From: Pseudomonadota bacterium | GTDB lineage: Bacteria; Pseudomonadota; Alphaproteobacteria; Rhizobiales; Rhizobiaceae | Length of the DNA stretch: 10,856 bases | NCBI GenBank assembly: GCA_023419995.1 | Contig: JAEZXF010000234.1 | Coordinates: 1-10,856, forward strand | Reading direction: 5' to 3' | Shown here: positions 8,146 through 10,856 of the stretch, piece by piece | Numbering within the stretch: position 1 is the stretch's first letter | How the letters are laid out: the number at the start of each line of letters is the position of its first letter | The notes under the pieces: model-generated | What the model was told of the DNA's origin: nothing | The model's input: the letters and a program-made list of their open reading frames with translations, nothing else | Database searches by the model: none | Made by a program: the position numbers and the translations under genes

Positions 8146-8922
8146 TCAGTTGTCGAAGATCGCGACGGCGCGGGTGAAGCCCGCCGACGCCTTGTGGATG
8201 CTGAACGGGAAGCACGACACCATGTAGCCGGTGGCGGGCAGCGCCTCGAGGTTGTGCAGCTTCTCGATGTGGCAGTAGCCCTTCTCCATGCCGGCGCGGT
8301 GGCCTTCCCAGATCAGGCCGGCATCCTTCGTCTCGGCATAGCGCTTCGCCGTGTGGATGAAGGGCGCGTCCCAGCTCCAGGCGTCCGTGCCGGTCACCCG
8401 CACGCCGCGGTCGAGCAGGTAGAGCGTCGCCTCGCGGCCGACGCCGCAACCGGAGGCGACGTAGTCGTCCTGCCCGTACTTGACGCCGGCGGAGGTGTTG
8501 ACCAGCACGATGTCGCCTTCCGACAGGGTGTGGCCGATGCGCGCCAGCTCGGCCTCGACGTCGGCGGCGGTCGCCACGTAGCCGTCGGCGAAATGGCGGA
8601 AGTCGAGCTTGACGCCGGGGCCGAAGCACCATTCGAGCGGCACCTCGTCGATGGTCATGGCGCGTTTCCCGCCGTCCATCGTCGAATGATAGTGGTAGGG
8701 CGCGTCGAGATGGGTGCCGTTGTGGGTGGTGATCCGCAGCTCCTCGATCGCCCAGCCTTCACCGCCGGGCAGATCTTCCTTGGCGAGGCCGGGGAAGAAG
8801 CTCAGCAGGCCCGGCACCGTGTCCTGATGGTCGCGGTAGACGATCTGCGGCTCGTGGCCCCTGGGGTCGGAAGCGATGCCGGCTTTCAGCGGCGCGGAAA
8901 TGTCGACGATGCGGCGTGGCAC
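8146..8922 (-). CDS. Cyclase family (PF04199) metal-dependent hydrolase
   Basis: This 258-residue protein belongs to the family that includes kynurenine formamidase and isatin hydrolase, which open amides or lactams at a divalent-metal centre. The metal-binding signature HNGTHLDAPYH (67-77) fits HxGTHxDxPxH exactly. The downstream GCGVGREATLYLLDRGVRVTGTDAWSWD (positions about 158-185) and CHIEKLHNLEALP are the other conserved blocks of this type. No signal peptide is seen. The start is GTG at 8922, supported by TAGGAGA 5 nt upstream. That ribosome binding site overlaps the TAG stop of the TRAP large permease, pointing to translational coupling. Its place right after the transporter suggests it acts early, opening an imported ester, amide or ring compound. 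A kynurenine or isatin role is possible, but no tryptophan-pathway gene is nearby. The name 'cyclase' is historical. Confidence 0.9.
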   Translation of the reverse strand: MPRRIVDISAPLKAGIASDPRGHEPQIVYRDHQDTVPGLLSFFPGLAKEDLPGGEGWAIEELRITTHNGTHLDAPYHYHSTMDGGKRAMTIDEVPLEWCFGPGVKLDFRHFADGYVATAADVEAELARIGHTLSEGDIVLVNTSAGVKYGQDDYVASGCGVGREATLYLLDRGVRVTGTDAWSWDAPFIHTAKRYAETKDAGLIWEGHRAGMEKGYCHIEKLHNLEALPATGYMVSCFPFSIHKASAGFTRAVAIFDN

Positions 8923-8927
8923 GATTT

Positions 8928-8934
8928 TCTCCTA
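8928..8934 (-). promoter_or_regulatory. Ribosome binding site of the cyclase-family gene, overlapping the permease stop codon
   Basis: On the minus strand TAGGAGA lies 5 nt before the GTG at 8922. Its first three bases are the TAG stop (8932-8934) of the TRAP large permease, so a ribosome ending the permease is positioned to restart. This site decides for the GTG start of the next gene. Confidence 0.7.
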
Positions 8935-10242
8935 CAGGATGCCGACAGCGATGCCGGGGAAGATGACGATGAGGATCAGGGCGATCAGCATGATCACCGC
9001 GAAGGGGAAGGATCCGGCGAAGACGTCGTTGAGCGAGATCGTCGGGTCGTCCAGCGATCCCTTCACCACGAAGACCGACAGCCCCATCGGCGGCGTCAGC
9101 AGCCCGATCTCGACGGCCAGCACCGTGACGATGCCGAACCAGATCAGGTCGATGTCGAGCGACATGGCGACCGGCAGCGCCAGCGGCACTGTGATCAGCA
9201 GGATCGAGGACGAATCGAGGATCGTGCCGAGGAGGACGAGCACCAGGATGTAGAAGAACAGGAAGCCGTAGACGCCGACCTCGAGGTGGACGATCCACTC
9301 CGTCATCGCCACCGGCAGGCCGCTCATCGCCAGCATGCGGCTGTACATCGTCGCCGTGACGATCAGGAAGCAGATCGCGGCGGTGATGTGCCCGGACTCG
9401 AGCGTCACCTGCCACAGCACCTTGCCCGTCATGCGGCGCTTGGCGAAGGCGATGACGATGGCGCCGAGCGCGCCCACGGCGCCCGCCTCGGTGGGGGTGA
9501 AGACGCCGCCGTAGAGGCCGCCCAGCACCAGCCCGACCAGAAGTACGATGGGCGCGAGCTTCGACAGCGTGCCGGAAAGCCCGGCCGACGTCGCCGGCAC
9601 GCTCGCCGGGTCCGTCTTGCCGGTGAAGGCGGGCCAGAAGCTGACCATGGCCCAGATGCCGGCGCAGAACAGGATGCTGACCAGGATTCCCGGCCCGATG
9701 CCGGCGAGGAAAAGCGCGCCGACCGACTGCTCGGCGAGGATGCCGTAGAGGATCATCAGCAGGCTCGGCGGCAAGAGCATGCCGAGGATCGAGCTGCCGA
9801 CCACGATGCCGGTGGCGAAGCGGCCGCTGTAGCCGCTGCGGATCATCTCGGGCACGGCGATCTTCGTGAACACCGCGGCGGAGGCGATGGAGATGCCGGT
9901 GATGGAGGCGAAGATGGCGTTGGCGCCCACCGTCGACATGCCCAGTCCGCCCCTGAAGCGGCCGAGATAGCGGTTGGCCACGGCGAAGGTGTCGCGGCCG
10001 ATGTCGGCCCGGCTCACCACCAGCCCCATCAGCACGAACAGCGGGACCACGCCGAACAGGTAGCTGGAGATGCTCTCGCGCGCGGCCAGCGACAGGATGC
10101 GCGCCGCCTGGTCGGCATTGTCGCGCAGGATCCAGATCCCGACGAAGGAGACGAGGCCGAGCGCGATGGCGACGTGCAGCCCCGAATAGATCAGGAAGAC
10201 GATCGCCGCGAGCGACCACAGTCCGATTTCGATGCCGCTCAT
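8932..10242 (-). CDS. TRAP transporter large permease (DctM type)
   Basis: This is a 436-residue inner-membrane protein with about a dozen hydrophobic segments, forming the ion-coupled translocation unit of a tripartite ATP-independent periplasmic transporter. TRAP systems use a sodium or proton gradient to import organic acids delivered by a periplasmic binding protein. Family motifs are present in order: NAIFASITGISIASAAVF, SSILGMLLPPSLLMILYG, GVFTPTEAGAVGA, LGTILDSSSILLITVPLALP and EIGLLTPPMGLSVFVVKG. The protein ends in a hydrophobic tail (FPGIAVGIL). The ATG at 10242 overlaps the stop of the small permease by 4 nt (ATGA). The frame is open upstream to 10320, but that part is His/Arg-rich, is antisense-like in composition and overlaps the small permease, so it is rejected. 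The substrate is not deducible, but the catabolic neighbours suggest a carboxylate. Confidence 0.95.
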   Translation of the reverse strand: MSGIEIGLWSLAAIVFLIYSGLHVAIALGLVSFVGIWILRDNADQAARILSLAARESISSYLFGVVPLFVLMGLVVSRADIGRDTFAVANRYLGRFRGGLGMSTVGANAIFASITGISIASAAVFTKIAVPEMIRSGYSGRFATGIVVGSSILGMLLPPSLLMILYGILAEQSVGALFLAGIGPGILVSILFCAGIWAMVSFWPAFTGKTDPASVPATSAGLSGTLSKLAPIVLLVGLVLGGLYGGVFTPTEAGAVGALGAIVIAFAKRRMTGKVLWQVTLESGHITAAICFLIVTATMYSRMLAMSGLPVAMTEWIVHLEVGVYGFLFFYILVLVLLGTILDSSSILLITVPLALPVAMSLDIDLIWFGIVTVLAVEIGLLTPPMGLSVFVVKGSLDDPTISLNDVFAGSFPFAVIMLIALILIVIFPGIAVGIL

Positions 10243-10808
10243 CGTGCGACCCGCCCTCTGGCATCGGCCCTGCCGGCCTCGATGGTGATGGCGATCGCCC
10301 GCAGGATGAAGGCGATGCACAGGACGACCGATCCGATCAGCACGACCAGATGGGTCGGCCAGATCGGGGCGAGGAACTGGCCGACGGTGCCGACCTGCTC
10401 GTTGCGCCCGAAGCTGCGCAGGAACAGCGGGTAGAAGGCGTGCGCCATGATGCCGATCAGCACCGCGCCGGCCACGTGCATCGCCGCGTCGAGCAGCGCC
10501 GCGGCGCGCGGCGACTTGCGGGCGAGGAACAGCAGGAAGCCGTCCGACCTCGTCAGCTTGCCGCGCAGCAGCGTGTTGCCGATCTGCAGGAACACGATGC
10601 TGAGGATCAGCATCGAGACGATCTCGGGCACGCCGGGGATGGGACGGCCGAAGAAGAAGCGGCCGACCACGTCGGCGACGATCAGGCCCATGATGACGAG
10701 AATGGCGGCGGTCCCGATCACGCTCATCACGGCGGTCAGGCCGTCGAAGGCGGCGACGAGCCGGTTGAAGGCGCGCAGCGGCGCCGATGTTTCAGGCATG
10801 GCAGACAC
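10239..10808 (-). CDS. TRAP transporter small permease (DctQ type)
   Basis: This 189-residue inner-membrane protein has four hydrophobic segments (about residues 25-50, 60-80, 105-127 and 146-172). It shows the DctQ signature VADVVGRFFFG, then a Pro/Gly stretch and PEIVSMLILSIVFLQIG. It pairs with the DctM-type subunit to form the membrane part of the transporter. The start is taken as GTG at 10808, because GGAGG (10814-10818) stands 5 nt away. The in-frame ATG at 10799 would be 14 nt from it, although the protein differs by only three residues. It is the first complete gene of the operon in the window. The binding-protein gene (dctP type) expected upstream is not included, apart from a possible tail noted at 10836-10856. 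Confidence 0.93.
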   Translation of the reverse strand: MSAMPETSAPLRAFNRLVAAFDGLTAVMSVIGTAAILVIMGLIVADVVGRFFFGRPIPGVPEIVSMLILSIVFLQIGNTLLRGKLTRSDGFLLFLARKSPRAAALLDAAMHVAGAVLIGIMAHAFYPLFLRSFGRNEQVGTVGQFLAPIWPTHLVVLIGSVVLCIAFILRAIAITIEAGRADARGRVAR

Positions 10809-10811
10809 GAG

Positions 10812-10820
10812 TTCCTCCCT
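10812..10820 (-). promoter_or_regulatory. Ribosome binding site of the TRAP small permease
   Basis: AGGGAGGAA on the minus strand is the strongest Shine-Dalgarno of the operon. Its GGAGG core is 5 nt from the GTG at 10808 and 14 nt from the ATG at 10799, which favours the GTG start. Confidence 0.7.
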
Positions 10821-10827
10821 GGGACGG

Positions 10828-10847
10828 CGCTGCCCTCAGAGGCAGCG
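10828..10847 (-). other. Hairpin upstream of the TRAP permease genes
   Basis: CGCTGCC (10828-10834) and GGCAGCG (10841-10847) form a perfect 7-bp stem with a 6-nt loop, ending 7 nt before the Shine-Dalgarno. No T-tract follows. TRAP operons often make more binding protein than permease, and a hairpin between the two genes can achieve this by partial termination or by protecting the upstream mRNA. This role is inferred. The stem also overlaps a possible in-frame end of an upstream gene (TGA at 10836-10838), so part of it may be coding. Confidence 0.4.
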
Positions 10848-10856
10848 GTCCTGCAC

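Noticed and set aside
8132..8632. Upstream extension of the SDR frame to 8632
   Set aside because: It would overlap most of the hydrolase gene. The SDR family N-terminus begins a few residues after the ATG at 8131, which has its own purine-rich ribosome binding site.
8146..8922. Assignment of the PF04199 protein as kynurenine formamidase (kynB) or isatin hydrolase
   Set aside because: The metal signature is shared by the whole family, and no kynureninase, tryptophan dioxygenase or isatin-pathway gene is adjacent. Family-level naming is safer.
8194..10434. A 746-codon plus-strand open frame antisense to the hydrolase and TRAP permease genes
   Set aside because: Asp/Arg/His/Gln-rich translation typical of the antisense of GC-rich membrane-protein genes. 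The DctM and DctQ family motifs on the minus strand are decisive.

Overview
The window is GC-rich chromosomal DNA whose genes end almost every codon in G or C. The organism is most probably an alphaproteobacterium of the order Hyphomicrobiales (Rhizobiales), of a Mesorhizobium/Phyllobacteriaceae-like kind. The reasons are the SMC C-terminus, which is of the rhizobial type, the closely following PPDK gene, and the mix of TRAP transporter, BKACE and lactonase genes. This is recognition from memory, not a database match. I see no tRNA, rRNA, CRISPR array, insertion sequence or phage gene.

Left part (1-5010), housekeeping and small accessory genes. The 3' end of smc is followed on the same strand by a small conserved-looking gene of unknown function (305-715). 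Two small minus-strand genes converge on it: a GFA/CENP-V zinc protein (730-1074) and a VOC/glyoxalase-fold protein (1105-1446). They probably form a two-gene operon with its own promoter near 1476-1503. Divergent from them is ppdK (1646-4309, plus strand), an intact pyruvate,phosphate dikinase whose start is fixed by a Shine-Dalgarno at 1634-1640. A LysE-type amino-acid exporter (4375-5010, minus) converges on ppdK, and its leader carries a 13-bp tandem duplication touching its ribosome binding site.

A gene-poor gap (5011-5304) separates this part from the right part.

Right part (5305-10856), one minus-strand catabolic operon. Transcription runs from high to low coordinates: TRAP small permease (DctQ type), TRAP large permease (DctM type), PF04199 'cyclase' family metal hydrolase, short-chain dehydrogenase, SMP-30/gluconolactonase-like protein, and BKACE (DUF849, beta-keto acid cleavage enzyme). 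Spacings are -4, 9, 14, 27 and 37 nt, so co-transcription is very likely. A GC-rich hairpin lies just after the last stop codon. The substrate-binding protein (DctP) and any regulator are not seen and presumably lie beyond 10856.

Read together, the operon looks like uptake plus stepwise breakdown of an organic acid. TRAP imports the substrate, one or two hydrolases open an ester, amide or lactone, the SDR oxidises a hydroxyl to a ketone, and BKACE splits a beta-keto acid with acetyl-CoA to give acetoacetyl-CoA (or another CoA product). The BKACE position that holds the substrate amine in the lysine-fermentation enzyme Kce is a hydrophobic residue here. The substrate is therefore probably not 3-keto-5-aminohexanoate, although automatic annotation would give that name. 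This uncharacterised pathway is the best candidate for new biology in the window.
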